Assembly: GCA_021787595.1 (NCBI GenBank)
Contig: JAJYLQ010000022.1
Location: forward strand, 1-62,233
Reading direction: 5' to 3'
From: Chloroflexota bacterium
GTDB lineage: Bacteria; Chloroflexota; Anaerolineae; Anaerolineales; Villigracilaceae
Length of the DNA: 62,233 nucleotides
The translations under genes were made by a program, and so were the position numbers. Positions 51,770 through 61,009 of this stretch are shown here, piece after piece. Position 1 is the first letter of the stretch. Each line of letters opens with the position of its first letter. The notes under the pieces were generated by a model. The model saw only the letters and a program-made list of their open reading frames with translations, was not told the origin of the DNA and did not search any database.

Positions 51770-51815
51770 CCTTCGGACTCCCCTTCCCTTGAAGGGAAGG
51801 GGCAGGGGATAGGTT
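51770..51815. repeat. palindrome of the CCCTCACC family
   Basis: CCCCTTCCC (51781-51789) and GGGAAGGGG about 51794-51802 form the core, with outer CCTAACCCC and GGGGATAGG. It fills the 77-bp ATPase-FtsX gap. Confidence 0.7.
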
Positions 51816-51822
51816 GAATTCT

Positions 51823-53040
51823 TTATTTTCCGTGCAGCGCCTCGACCGGCTCAAGTTGAGCCGCGAGGACGGCGGGATATAATGATGCGATCAACGTAAT
51901 GACCAATGCGATGATGGTGAGATTGATCGCGTCGCTGGTGGTTAGGATCGGGTAAATCCTATCGCCAAGCAAGAATTGATAATTCAGTCCAATATTGCCG
52001 ATATAAAATCCATATTTGCCGAAGTACATAGAAAGCAACGAGCCTAATACGAGTCCGAACGCGATGCCGCCGAGCGCGAGCATGCCCGCCTCGGTCAGGA
52101 ACAGACTCATGATACGCCGCCCCTTCATACCGATTGCGGCAAGGATGCCGATCTCGCGCGTGCGCTCATAAACCGCCATAATCAATGTATTGACAATGAC
52201 CGTGGCAGTGATTCCCAACACGATCAAATAAAACAGCACCATATAACTGTTAGCAAGTTGTTCGAGTTGGATGACAAGGTCATTCATCTTCTGCCACGTC
52301 AACACTTGATAATTGGGCGAGGTCAATGCCGCGGCAACCGCGTTGGATTGATCGCGGTCATCCAGCATAATAAAAATTGTGCTGGCATGATTCTGCGTGG
52401 CGGTGAAGGCTTGCGCCTTTGCCAGCGGCATGAGGATCGTGCCTTTGTCGTAAGCGGGTGTATCCGTTAAAAAGATTCCACGCACAATGAAGTTCTGTTC
52501 GTTGATATCGCCGTTAGAGGTATTGGCGGAGAGATCAATCTGATCTCCGACTTTTACTCCGAGTTTTTGTGCCAATGTTTGACCGATCACGATTCCATTT
52601 TGATCGTCGGCTGTGATGAAGTTCCCGGCGATCATTCCCTTGACGATGGGCGCGTTCGCCTCCGATGCTGGATCAATGCCCATCAATTGGACGCCGACCG
52701 CTTCGCTGGGGGTGTTGATGATTCCGGTTGCGAAGAGACGCGGCGTCGCAATCGTCACATGCGGAACGCTTTTGACCTGCGCTGCGACTTGATCGGGGTT
52801 GGCGATCAAATCCTGCCATTTGAGGCTGCTCTTCTCTTCGACATACGATGCGGCGCGCACTTGCAAATCTCCGGTTTGCAACGCGATGGTAGTTTGCATC
52901 GCGCCTTGGATTTCGCCTTTAATGATGGCAGCCATGAAGAGAAGCAAAGCCAATCCGAGTGAAACTGCCAGCGCAGAAAGAATCGATCGGCGGCGATTGC
53001 GGTTCAAATTTCGATAAGCCATCTTGATAAGTTGAAACAT
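51823..53040 (-). CDS. FtsX-like ABC permease
   Basis: 405 residues. N-terminal helix [20 protein letters not shown], a MacB-like periplasmic domain of about 200 residues, then three helices with [42 protein letters not shown], the FtsX signature. Paired with a second permease upstream; probably a heterodimer. Confidence 0.92.
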   Translation of the reverse strand: MFQLIKMAYRNLNRNRRRSILSALAVSLGLALLLFMAAIIKGEIQGAMQTTIALQTGDLQVRAASYVEEKSSLKWQDLIANPDQVAAQVKSVPHVTIATPRLFATGIINTPSEAVGVQLMGIDPASEANAPIVKGMIAGNFITADDQNGIVIGQTLAQKLGVKVGDQIDLSANTSNGDINEQNFIVRGIFLTDTPAYDKGTILMPLAKAQAFTATQNHASTIFIMLDDRDQSNAVAAALTSPNYQVLTWQKMNDLVIQLEQLANSYMVLFYLIVLGITATVIVNTLIMAVYERTREIGILAAIGMKGRRIMSLFLTEAGMLALGGIAFGLVLGSLLSMYFGKYGFYIGNIGLNYQFLLGDRIYPILTTSDAINLTIIALVITLIASLYPAVLAAQLEPVEALHGK

Positions 53041-53048
53041 GTTGATCT

Positions 53049-53100
53049 CTTTCCCCTCACCCCTAACCCCTCTCCCAACGGGAGAGGGCAGGGTGAGGGA
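53049..53100. repeat. palindrome of the CCCTCACC family
   Basis: CCCCTCACCCCTAACCCCTC and GAGAGGGCAGGGTGAGGG with an AACG loop, one arm diverged. Fills the 65-bp gap between the two permease genes. Confidence 0.8.
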
Positions 53101-53105
53101 GATTC

Positions 53106-54335
53106 TTAGACATAATGCAACGCTTCTGCCGGTTCACGCTGCGCCGCTTCACGCGCCGGATAAAGTGCGGCGAGGATCGCGACGATCAAAACCGGTATGG
53201 CGCGGTTCGCAAAATTTCCTAGTGCAAGGCTCGGATAGACTCTGCCGCTGATCAAAGCCAAATAATCGGACATGCCGGCGAATTGGGTGAAGTCCATCCC
53301 AACGACGCCGAGCGATCCGTTGATCATCAGTCCCACCGCGAGTCCAACCGCGACGCCAACGAGACCAAGCATCGCGCCTTCCAAAACGAACAAGGTCATG
53401 ATCTGGCGCGGCTTGAGTCCCATTGCGCCAAGCAAGCCGATCTCTCGTGTTCGTTCGTAGACCGCCATCAACAACAGATTGAGCACACCGATGCCCGCGA
53501 TCAACATGATAATGACGCTGAAGATCTGCATTGCGCCGCTCTTGGTGTTGATGGCTTGCTGCAGATCGGGAAAACTTTGCGCCCACGATTCGATCTCATC
53601 GCCATGCAGGGAGGGTGTCAATGCCGCCATGACGGGCGGCTCTTCGCCGAGCTGCTTCAACGAGATCATTACTTCCGTGGATTGATCCGGCAGATCATAC
53701 AGGCTCTGCGCTTCCGCCAGAGAAATGTAAACCGTTTGCTTCTCGATGGTCGGCACGCCAATATCGTAGATGCCGATGATCGTCATGCTGCGCTGCCGCA
53801 TTTGCTGATGCATCGAACGACCGACCAATGTGATCTTGTCGCCGACATTCACATTCATCAGTTGTGCTAAACCGCGCCCAATCAAGACCACATCCTGGTC
53901 GCTGCTTGTGAGATAACGACCGGCTTTTACATTTTGCGCAATCGGACTGATCTGCGCTTCCTGTTCCGGCTCGATGCCGGTGATGGTCAGAGAGAAAGCA
54001 CCTTCGGTATTGGTCGCCAACCCGCCCGTGTTGATGCGGCGGCTTGCGCCGATCACATTCGGAAGGGATTTTGCGGTCTGAATGATCGTTTGATCATTCG
54101 CGATCGGCAGAAGCGGCAGACTATCGGCTTTCTCGGAATATCCTGCCGCGTGCACGCGAATATTTCCTCCAAGCACTTTGATCGCGTTGCCGTAAATGGC
54201 TTGTGTGAATCCGTCCATCAGGCCGTCGTACCACATCATCAATGCCAGGCCAAGTCCCATGGCGACGACCACGATGATGGTTCGGCGGCGGTGCCGCCAG
54301 ATGTTGCGCCATGCGAGGCGCAGGTAAAGTAACAT
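53106..54335 (-). CDS. FtsX-like ABC permease
   Basis: 409 residues, four helices and a periplasmic MacB-type domain; [20 protein letters not shown] then FVLEGAMLGLVGVAVGLAVG. First permease of the operon, clearly related to the other one. Follows the TetR gene by 33 bp. Confidence 0.92.
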   Translation of the reverse strand: MLLYLRLAWRNIWRHRRRTIIVVVAMGLGLALMMWYDGLMDGFTQAIYGNAIKVLGGNIRVHAAGYSEKADSLPLLPIANDQTIIQTAKSLPNVIGASRRINTGGLATNTEGAFSLTITGIEPEQEAQISPIAQNVKAGRYLTSSDQDVVLIGRGLAQLMNVNVGDKITLVGRSMHQQMRQRSMTIIGIYDIGVPTIEKQTVYISLAEAQSLYDLPDQSTEVMISLKQLGEEPPVMAALTPSLHGDEIESWAQSFPDLQQAINTKSGAMQIFSVIIMLIAGIGVLNLLLMAVYERTREIGLLGAMGLKPRQIMTLFVLEGAMLGLVGVAVGLAVGLMINGSLGVVGMDFTQFAGMSDYLALISGRVYPSLALGNFANRAIPVLIVAILAALYPAREAAQREPAEALHYV

Positions 54336-54368
54336 TGCTAAACTCCTTTTCGATGTAAACTATGTAAA

Positions 54369-55070
54369 CTAATCGGTCCAGACTCGAATCGAGTCATCAT
54401 CCATCAATTGAATCGAACCGGCAGACGCACCCAAGACACGTTCCATCGCCTCGGTGTAAGCCGCAACGGCTTTCTGCATGATGTTGAATCTTTCCTCGGC
54501 ACTTAAATCAATGGTTCCATCTTCATGTCCCAAAATAATTTCGCTGAACTTATTACCCAATCCCAAAATGAGATATAAAGTTATCTCGGTTGCCTGTTCC
54601 GGGAAAGCGGTGGATAATGTTCCCTCCCGAACGCCCTGCTGGATCACTTGAGTAAAGGCAGGAGCTACTCGTTTCAGCATTTTGGTAAATAATTTGTCGC
54701 GCGTGATGGCGTTTTCATCCGAATACCAAATGCGCGCCAGCGCCAGCATATAATCCTTTTGAGAGGCTTTCCACTGGACGGCAGTGTCGAAATAACGGCA
54801 CAGTTTTTCCAAAGCGGGCAGGGCAGGGTCGTTCAACAGCGGTAGAAACGTGGCTTCGGCTTCTTCGCCGAGCCGGTCTATCAACGCTTCCAGCAGGGCA
54901 GGCTTTGAGTCGAAATAGTGATAGAAGGCTCCCTTCGAGATTTTCATCGCATCCAGAATATCCTGGATGGACATTTGCTCGTATCCCTTGGTGTAAACCA
55001 GCTTGCGGGTAACATCGAGGATCTCGTTGCGCCGAGCGGCGTACTCCTCTTCTACTTTAACTCTTGACAT
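54369..55070 (-). CDS. TetR-family regulator
   Basis: 233 residues. HTH region KGYEQMSIQDILDAMKISKG-AFYHYFDSKPALLEALIDRL (about residues 28-67) is typical. Ligand domain unrecognised. It heads the efflux operon and is probably an autorepressor acting at the palindrome upstream (55081-55105). Confidence 0.92.
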   Translation of the reverse strand: MSRVKVEEEYAARRNEILDVTRKLVYTKGYEQMSIQDILDAMKISKGAFYHYFDSKPALLEALIDRLGEEAEATFLPLLNDPALPALEKLCRYFDTAVQWKASQKDYMLALARIWYSDENAITRDKLFTKMLKRVAPAFTQVIQQGVREGTLSTAFPEQATEITLYLILGLGNKFSEIILGHEDGTIDLSAEERFNIMQKAVAAYTEAMERVLGASAGSIQLMDDDSIRVWTD

Positions 55071-55080
55071 ATCATCCTTT

Positions 55081-55105
55081 TAATAAACCGACCGGCGGTT
55101 TATTA
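55081..55105. promoter_or_regulatory. palindromic operator upstream of the TetR gene
   Basis: TAATAAACCG (55081-55090) and CGGTTTATTA (55096-55105) perfect 10-bp arms around ACCGG, 10 bp before the TetR ATG. Most likely the TetR binding site. The rest of 55106-55199 shows no gene. Confidence 0.8.
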
Positions 55106-55199
55106 TTGTGAATAATAAATTCCTTCGTCGTTTCAGTCAAGACTAAAATGAGAGAAAACCATCAAGAACAGGTCAAGAATCTGGAATTGATATGACGAA

Positions 55200-56000
55200 C
55201 TACGCTTCGCGTTCGGATTTGATAGGTCGAGGCCTAAACAAGCCGAATCTAACCCCAAGCATTTTCAGCACTAACCCCGTACGCCAAAAAGCGACCGCGG
55301 CCATGCCGTGAGCCAGCACTGCGAAGGATGGCGGAGTCTGGAATGTATAATACGTCCAACATTCGCGCGTGGTTCCCCACAATTCAAGGAAATATCCAAG
55401 CCCAGCGCCTGCAATGAAAATGAGAAATGTTTGACGATAATCGGTTGGCGTTAAGATAAGAATGATACAGAGCAAAATCGCGAGAACTGTATAAGATTTG
55501 TTGAAGGTAGGCGATACGAAAATGAGCATCAGAACAGAAAATAATGTGAAGGTCAGCCAATAGAGAATTTTGTAAACGTGTTGATTTTCTCTTGGCAGGA
55601 AATAGCCAAGCACGCGCGTGATTCGATCAATGGAAAGAGTCGCAATCGGCCAAGCAGGAATGATCCAAAGCGGCGGGCGTTCGCTGGTGTAGTAGAACCA
55701 AAGATTGGTTTGGGTGCCCCATGCTTCGATCACGAGTCCGCCAACCGTCGCGACCAGAACGATCAAACTATCGGTGCGAAGATCGGCGCGGGCGATGATG
55801 GTCAATGACATGAACAAGAAAATCCCAATCAGAAGCCAGTCCATGTAAAGCCACCATAGGCCATGCCAATCCACATAAACCAGATATGCTTCCGCCAGCG
55901 GCCACCAAATATAAATGATGAGAAAAATAATAAGAAAAAAACCGCTGAGCAAAATCGTTGACGACTTTGTCCAGCGGACGAGCGGGGGCAATTTGTGCAT
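55200..56000 (-). CDS. hypothetical membrane protein with internal repeat
   Basis: 266 residues, about eight helices. VIEAWGTQTNLWFYYTSERP and LELWGTTRECWTYYTFQTPP are similar halves (E-x-W-G-T....W-x-Y-Y-T...PP), suggesting an internal duplication. No family I can name. Divergent from the ROK gene; no partner on its strand. Confidence 0.7.
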   Translation of the reverse strand: MHKLPPLVRWTKSSTILLSGFFLIIFLIIYIWWPLAEAYLVYVDWHGLWWLYMDWLLIGIFLFMSLTIIARADLRTDSLIVLVATVGGLVIEAWGTQTNLWFYYTSERPPLWIIPAWPIATLSIDRITRVLGYFLPRENQHVYKILYWLTFTLFSVLMLIFVSPTFNKSYTVLAILLCIILILTPTDYRQTFLIFIAGAGLGYFLELWGTTRECWTYYTFQTPPSFAVLAHGMAAVAFWRTGLVLKMLGVRFGLFRPRPIKSEREA

Positions 56001-56040
56001 GAGCGGATTATATCAACTGGCGATGGCTCTCATCTGAGCA

Positions 56041-56068
56041 TTGACAGGGGAGGAGCTTGCCTTATAAT
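56041..56068 (+). promoter_or_regulatory. promoter of the ROK-ABC operon
   Basis: TTGACA (56041-56046) and TATAAT (56063-56068), 16-bp spacer, consensus in both boxes. Confidence 0.85.
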
Positions 56069-56072
56069 CAGA

Positions 56073-56097
56073 TTAGTTTGTTGTGACAACATACTAA
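56073..56097. promoter_or_regulatory. palindromic operator before the ROK gene
   Basis: TTAGTTTGTTG and CAACATACTAA (10 of 11 bp match) around TGA, right after the -10 box and 6 bp before the ATG. Likely the ROK regulator's autorepression site. Confidence 0.75.
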
Positions 56098-56102
56098 TTC
56101 CC

Positions 56103-57338
56103 ATGAAGTCTATAAATACAGTTGACCGGATTCTTGTTCGTGAGATAAATTTGTCTTCTGTGCTTCGCCTGATCTCTCATGAGGCGCCAATTTCGCGCGC
56201 TCAACTGGCCGCCAGGATTGGACTCAACAAGTCCACGATCTCAAGTCTCGTCGAAGATTTGCTCGATCGCAGGCTTATTCACGAGACAGGTATGAACTCG
56301 GTTGGCACAGGCCGCCCGGCCACTTTGTTGGAGATCAATCCAAAGGCGGGCTGCATGGTGGGCGCTGAATTAGGCGTGGACTTTGTCGCCATTGTGTTGA
56401 CCGATTTTGCGGGAACCATTCTTTGGCGAAAACAAGTTGGCGCGGACCCGGCTGAGTCATTGGAAAAAACACTCGATCAGACGCTGGCGCTTGCCAATGA
56501 AGCGATTGCCGTTTGCAAAGATCTGAAACTCAACCTGCTTGGACTCGGTCTCGCCACGCCGGGAACGGTGGATTTGAACGAGGGGATTTTGGTCTTTGCC
56601 CCAAACCTGCACTGGCATAATGTGCCGTTCCGAAAAATTTTTTCCGAATCCACCGGCTTGAAAGTCCATGTCGAGAATGACGCCAATGCGGCCGCGGTTG
56701 CCGAGCATTTATTTGGCACCGCACGCCAACTCAAGGATTTCATTTTTGTGTTTGCGGGCATCGGTTTGGGCGGAGGCTTGTTCCTGAATGGCGAGTTGTA
56801 TCGAGGCAAGAACGGTTATGCGGGCGAGATCGGACATTCGCCGATTCTGGCCGAAGCGTTTCAGAATCCCTGCCATTGTGGCAATCGCGGATGCTGGGAA
56901 ACCTATGCCAATCAGTATTCCATCATCCGCCGCGTTCACGCGCGACTGGAAGTCAAGCGGAGCAGTTTGATTCCGGCCATGCTGGCCGAACAAAATGCTC
57001 CGCTTTCGATTCAGCTGATTAAGCAAGCTGCGGATGCGGGCGATCGTGAGGCGATAGATTCATTCGCCGAAGCTGGCGCCGCGATGGGGCAGGGCCTTGC
57101 GGGGCTGGCAAACATCTTCAATCCGGAAAAAATAATCCTTGGCGGACCGTTGAGCATTGCCGGAGATTATCTCCTGCCGTCCATCAGAAAGACTGTGAGC
57201 AAACATTCCTTGCCGGAGATCGATCAACAAGTGGAGATTGGCTTGTCGGTTTTTGGCCCGGACGCCAGCTTGATCGGCGCGGTGGCTATCGTAGTTGACG
57301 ACATTCTAAAGAATCCCATTCACGTGGAAAGGAGGTGA
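56103..57338 (+). CDS. ROK-family transcriptional regulator (NagC/XylR type)
   Basis: 411 residues. N-terminal winged HTH RAQLAARIGLNKSTISSLVE then ROK sugar-kinase-like domain: GLGLATPGTVDLNEGIL, ENDANAAAVAEHLFG, GIGLGGGLFLNGELYRGKNG and the zinc motif CHCGNRGCWETY. The first phosphate-binding DxGxT motif is replaced (VGAELGVDF), so it is a sensor, not a kinase. Start ATG 56103 (MKSINTVDRILVREINLSSV). Probably represses the ABC genes until the sugar binds. Confidence 0.93.
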   Translation: MKSINTVDRILVREINLSSVLRLISHEAPISRAQLAARIGLNKSTISSLVEDLLDRRLIHETGMNSVGTGRPATLLEINPKAGCMVGAELGVDFVAIVLTDFAGTILWRKQVGADPAESLEKTLDQTLALANEAIAVCKDLKLNLLGLGLATPGTVDLNEGILVFAPNLHWHNVPFRKIFSESTGLKVHVENDANAAAVAEHLFGTARQLKDFIFVFAGIGLGGGLFLNGELYRGKNGYAGEIGHSPILAEAFQNPCHCGNRGCWETYANQYSIIRRVHARLEVKRSSLIPAMLAEQNAPLSIQLIKQAADAGDREAIDSFAEAGAAMGQGLAGLANIFNPEKIILGGPLSIAGDYLLPSIRKTVSKHSLPEIDQQVEIGLSVFGPDASLIGAVAIVVDDILKNPIHVERR

Positions 57339-57417
57339 TCAAAAAGCATCTTGGATGTGACAAAAAGCAAGTCAGTATGTTCGTATTCGAACGATCACAG
57401 AAAAGGAGAAGAATATC

Positions 57418-58749
57418 ATGAGTAAAAAGATTTACGGTCTGTTTGCCGTTATTATCGCGGTAGCAACCGTACTTTCCGCTTGCGGCCCCGCTGCGACCCC
57501 GACGCCCGCTGCCAGTGCTGGCGGTCAGGTGGAGGTATTTTCCTGGTGGGTCGGCCCCGGCGAAGCTGACGGCCTGGCCGCGATGGTCAAGATCTTCCAG
57601 GCCCAATATCCCAGCGAGAAGTTCGTGAACGCTGCTGTGGCGGGCGGCGCCGGAACGAATGCCCAGGCTGTTTTGGCGACCCGCCTCGCGGCTGGTGATC
57701 CCCCGGATTCCTGGCAGGCTCATGCGGGTATGGCAACCTTCGCCTATGCAAATGCCAAGCAGATTCAGCCCTTGGATGACTTCTACGCAAAGAACAACCT
57801 GAATTCGGTGTTCCCCAAGTCCCTGCTTGGATTGATCTCGATTAATGGACATCCATATAGCGTCCCAGTGAACATTCACCGCTCGAACGTGATGTGGTAC
57901 AACCCGAAGGTTTTGCAGGCTGCTGGCGTGACCATTCCTTCCGGCGGATTTGCAAGCTGGAGCGATTTCTTTGCCGCCTGCGATAAGATCAAGGCTGCTG
58001 GAAAGACCTGCCTCTCGCTTGGACCGGAAGGCTTCACAGCCATGCACCTGTGGGAGAACGTCATGATCGGCACCCTCGGCGCGGACAAGTGGAGCGGCTT
58101 GTGGACGACTCCGGCCACTACTGATTGGAACGGCGCGGATGTCAAGCAGGGTCTGGCAAATTATGCCACGGCTTTGTCCTATACAAACAGCGACGCCTCG
58201 ACTCTGTCTGACTGGCAGCCTGCTTCCAAGATGGTTGCTGATGGGGATGCCGCTTTCAATATCATGGGCGACTGGGCCTATGGCTATTTTGCCAACCCGG
58301 CCCCGAACGGCCTCGCACTGAAGCCTCACACGGACTTCGATTGGACTCCAACACCCGGCACGCAGAACATCTTCGTCTTCCTGTCCGACAGCTTCGTTCT
58401 GCCGGTGGGCAACAAGAATCCTCAAGGCACGTTGGACTGGCTGACTGTCGCCGCCTCGAAGGCTGGACAGGAAGCGTTCAACCCGCTCAAGGGTTCGATC
58501 TGCGCCCGCACTGACTGCAATCAATCGCTCTTCAGCGAATATTCACAGAATGCAGCCAAGGACTGGGCTTCCAACGCGATCGTTGGCAGCTTGACCCACG
58601 AAGTGGTCAGCAACCCGGCCTGGAAAACCCAGATTGATACCGACTTGAAACTGTTCCTGGCGAGCGCACACGATGCTGCCGCCCAGGCAACATTCCAGTC
58701 TGCTTTGGCCGCCGACTGCAAGTCGAAAGGCGCTGGCGCCTGCCCGTAA
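57418..58749 (+). CDS. sugar ABC transporter substrate-binding lipoprotein
   Basis: 443 residues, family 1 extracellular binding protein. Signal peptide with lipobox LSAC (Cys22), Pro/Ala linker, then VEVFSWWVGPGEADGLAAMV, DSWQAHAGMATFAYANAKQI and FNIMGDWAYGYFA. The substrate is not told by the sequence. IR GTTCG-TATT-CGAAC (about 57389-57402) upstream might be a second operator. Preceded by AAAGGAG. Confidence 0.93.
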   Translation: MSKKIYGLFAVIIAVATVLSACGPAATPTPAASAGGQVEVFSWWVGPGEADGLAAMVKIFQAQYPSEKFVNAAVAGGAGTNAQAVLATRLAAGDPPDSWQAHAGMATFAYANAKQIQPLDDFYAKNNLNSVFPKSLLGLISINGHPYSVPVNIHRSNVMWYNPKVLQAAGVTIPSGGFASWSDFFAACDKIKAAGKTCLSLGPEGFTAMHLWENVMIGTLGADKWSGLWTTPATTDWNGADVKQGLANYATALSYTNSDASTLSDWQPASKMVADGDAAFNIMGDWAYGYFANPAPNGLALKPHTDFDWTPTPGTQNIFVFLSDSFVLPVGNKNPQGTLDWLTVAASKAGQEAFNPLKGSICARTDCNQSLFSEYSQNAAKDWASNAIVGSLTHEVVSNPAWKTQIDTDLKLFLASAHDAAAQATFQSALAADCKSKGAGACP

Positions 58750-58769
58750 TGCTTCGATCAGGCAAGTAA

Positions 58770-58799
58770 AAATGGGCGGCTCGTATGAGCCGCCCATTT
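58770..58799 (+). terminator. hairpin after the binding-protein gene
   Basis: AAATGGGCGGCTC and GAGCCGCCCATTT perfect 13-bp arms, GTAT loop, 20 bp after the stop. Partial terminator or mRNA-stabilising hairpin, which commonly makes binding protein more abundant than permeases. Confidence 0.75.
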
Positions 58800-58924
58800 A
58801 CGCTGAAAACCTTGGTCATCCGATGCCGCTTTATGTCAGGCTGGCAAGCTTGACAGTCGCATTACTGACCACTATGATTGAGTATGAATTGGATCGTGAA
58901 GCTCGAGTGCAGGAAAGATAATTC

Positions 58925-60001
58925 ATGTTTCGAAGTTTCAGATTTCGTCCAAGACAATTGATTCTGGCAGCCATCCTTATGCTGGTCGGATTGGCCGGCC
59001 TCTTTTATTTTTCCGGCACCGATGTCCGGTTGGGGACGACCGATCTCACTTCGCTGGGACTCCTGGCCGGCGGTTTGATTTTCTATAGCGGAATGCTTGT
59101 CATCGTCGCGATGTTCGAAAGTGAAACGGTGCTTTCCATTGCCTTGTTATTGCCCTCCATTGTGGCAGTCGCCATTTTCGTTTACGGGTTTATTGGCTGG
59201 TCCATCCGCGTTTCATTGAGCCAGTGGCAGGGCCTGCTTCCCGATTACACGTGGGCGGGATTGAAGCAATATTACAATCTCTTCAATAACGACCCGCGCT
59301 TCCTGATAGACGTTCGTAACACCGCGGTCTTCACGGTTGGATTTATTTTGGGATGTCTCATCATCGGTCTGGGCTTGGCGATCCTTCTCGACCAGAAGCT
59401 GAAAGGCGAGGCGTTATTCCGCGGCATCTTCCTCTTCCCAATGTCAATTTCATTCATTGCGTCCGGCGTGGTTTGGGCCTGGCTGATGAACCCGGCAACG
59501 GGAGATCGTTTGACCGGCATCAACATGATCTTCCATTTATTGCATTTGGATTTCCTGATCAGCCTCTGGTATACGAATCCCCAGCCGTGGGGGATGGCGT
59601 TCACGGTCATTCCCGCGGTCTGGCAGCTTTCAGGCTTTACGATGGCGCTTTATCTTGGCGGCATCCGCAGCATATCCGATGATCTGCGCGAAGCCGCGCG
59701 CGTGGACGGCGCCACAGAATTCGAAATCTATCGCTACATCATTTTGCCGATGCTCCAGCCGGTAACGCTCAGCGCGGTGATCATCCTTGGGCACATGTCG
59801 CTCAAGATCTTCGACTTGATCGTGGCCCTCGGCAAACAGGATATCCGTCTCGATGTCCCCGGCATTTACATGTGGGATACCACCTTCAAGGCGGACAATT
59901 ATGCTCAGGGAGCGGCGATTGGCGTGCTGATGCTGGTCAGCGTGGCGATCCTGGTTGTTCCCTACCTGGTCCAAAATATGCGGACGGAGACTGAGATATG
60001 A
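58925..60001 (+). CDS. sugar ABC transporter permease (MalF type)
   Basis: 358 residues, about 8 helices; two extra N-terminal helices. The EAA loop is EAARVDGATEFEIYRYIILP, the contact to the ATPase. 59998 overlap ATGA with the next permease. No ATPase gene is in the window, so a shared MsmK-like ATPase elsewhere is inferred. Confidence 0.92.
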   Translation: MFRSFRFRPRQLILAAILMLVGLAGLFYFSGTDVRLGTTDLTSLGLLAGGLIFYSGMLVIVAMFESETVLSIALLLPSIVAVAIFVYGFIGWSIRVSLSQWQGLLPDYTWAGLKQYYNLFNNDPRFLIDVRNTAVFTVGFILGCLIIGLGLAILLDQKLKGEALFRGIFLFPMSISFIASGVVWAWLMNPATGDRLTGINMIFHLLHLDFLISLWYTNPQPWGMAFTVIPAVWQLSGFTMALYLGGIRSISDDLREAARVDGATEFEIYRYIILPMLQPVTLSAVIILGHMSLKIFDLIVALGKQDIRLDVPGIYMWDTTFKADNYAQGAAIGVLMLVSVAILVVPYLVQNMRTETEI

Positions 60002-60822
60002 ATCGCCGCGCTGCAACGAATGCGCTGTTCTATTTGATCCTGATCGCGTGCGCCATCGTTTTTCTGCTTCCGATCTACCTCATGGTGCTGACCGGTTTCA
60101 AGCCGTTCAACGAAGTGGATCTTAAAACGATGTGGAGTCTGCCCACCAACGGACTTCATATCGAAAACTTTATCGCCGGATATCAACAACTCGCGCCCAA
60201 CCTGAAGAACAGCCTGATGATGGTGATCCCGGAGGCCGTCCTTTCATCCCTGCTCGGTTCGCTCAACGGCTATCTCCTCTCGAAATGGAAATTCCGCGGA
60301 TCGAACCTGCTTTTCACCCTGATCCTGTTCGGCATGTTCATCCCTTATCAAAGCATCCTGATTCCGCTGGTCATGTTCATGCAATTCATCAAATTGTATG
60401 GCGACCTGCCGGGCCTGGTATTGGTGCATATCATTTATGGAATCCCGATCACAACATTGATCTTTCGTAATTATTACGCGGGCATCTCCACTGAAATCCT
60501 CGAGGCGGGGCGCATTGACGGCGCCAGCTTGATCGGGCTTTATCGTCACATCATGCTTCCATTATCCGCGCCGAGTTTTGCAGTGGTCATCATCTGGCAG
60601 TTCACGCAGGCATGGAATGAATTCCTCTTTGCGGTCATCCTGACCAACCAATCGCACTGGCCGGTGACCGTGGCGCTTAACAACTTGGCGGGCAGTCAGC
60701 TGGTTCAGTGGAATGTATTGATGGCGGCCACTTTGCTCGCCGCATTGCCAACACTCCTGGTCTATATTTTCCTGGGACGCTTCTTCCTGCGCGGCCTGAT
60801 GGCTGGCGCGCTCAAAGGATAA
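59998..60822 (+). CDS. sugar ABC transporter permease (MalG type)
   Basis: 274 residues, six helices; EAA loop EAGRIDGASLIGLYRHIMLP, end GRFFLRGLMAGALKG typical of MalG-type permeases. Overlaps the previous gene by 4 bp. Confidence 0.93.
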   Translation: MNRRAATNALFYLILIACAIVFLLPIYLMVLTGFKPFNEVDLKTMWSLPTNGLHIENFIAGYQQLAPNLKNSLMMVIPEAVLSSLLGSLNGYLLSKWKFRGSNLLFTLILFGMFIPYQSILIPLVMFMQFIKLYGDLPGLVLVHIIYGIPITTLIFRNYYAGISTEILEAGRIDGASLIGLYRHIMLPLSAPSFAVVIIWQFTQAWNEFLFAVILTNQSHWPVTVALNNLAGSQLVQWNVLMAATLLAALPTLLVYIFLGRFFLRGLMAGALKG

Positions 60823-60827
60823 ATCTG

Positions 60828-60863
60828 AAATGGATACGATCAAAATCGTGTCCATTTTTGTTT
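60828..60863 (+). terminator. terminator after the permease genes
   Basis: AAATGGATACGAT and ATCGTGTCCATTT with CAAA loop (one G-T), then TTGTTT. Confidence 0.85.
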
Positions 60864-60873
60864 AAGGTTAAGG

Positions 60874-60987
60874 TGTCGTTGCGAGGAGCGGCGCGATGGT
60901 TGAGCAGCAAACGAAGTGAGCGTAACGCTCTTCGGCACGGCTTCGCCAGTCAGGGCTATTCGACCATTACTCGCAGCGATGCCTCGC
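60874..60987. repeat. dispersed TCGTTGCGAG-type repeat
   Basis: GTCGTTGCGAGGAGCGGCGC on the left and ACTCGCAGCGATGCCTCGC on the right, with GCGTAACGC and GGCACGGCTTCGCC between. Related in sequence to the elements at 16751 and 49215. The dehydrogenase start follows immediately. Confidence 0.55.
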
Positions 60988-61009
60988 ATTGTATAATATG
61001 GATAAATCC

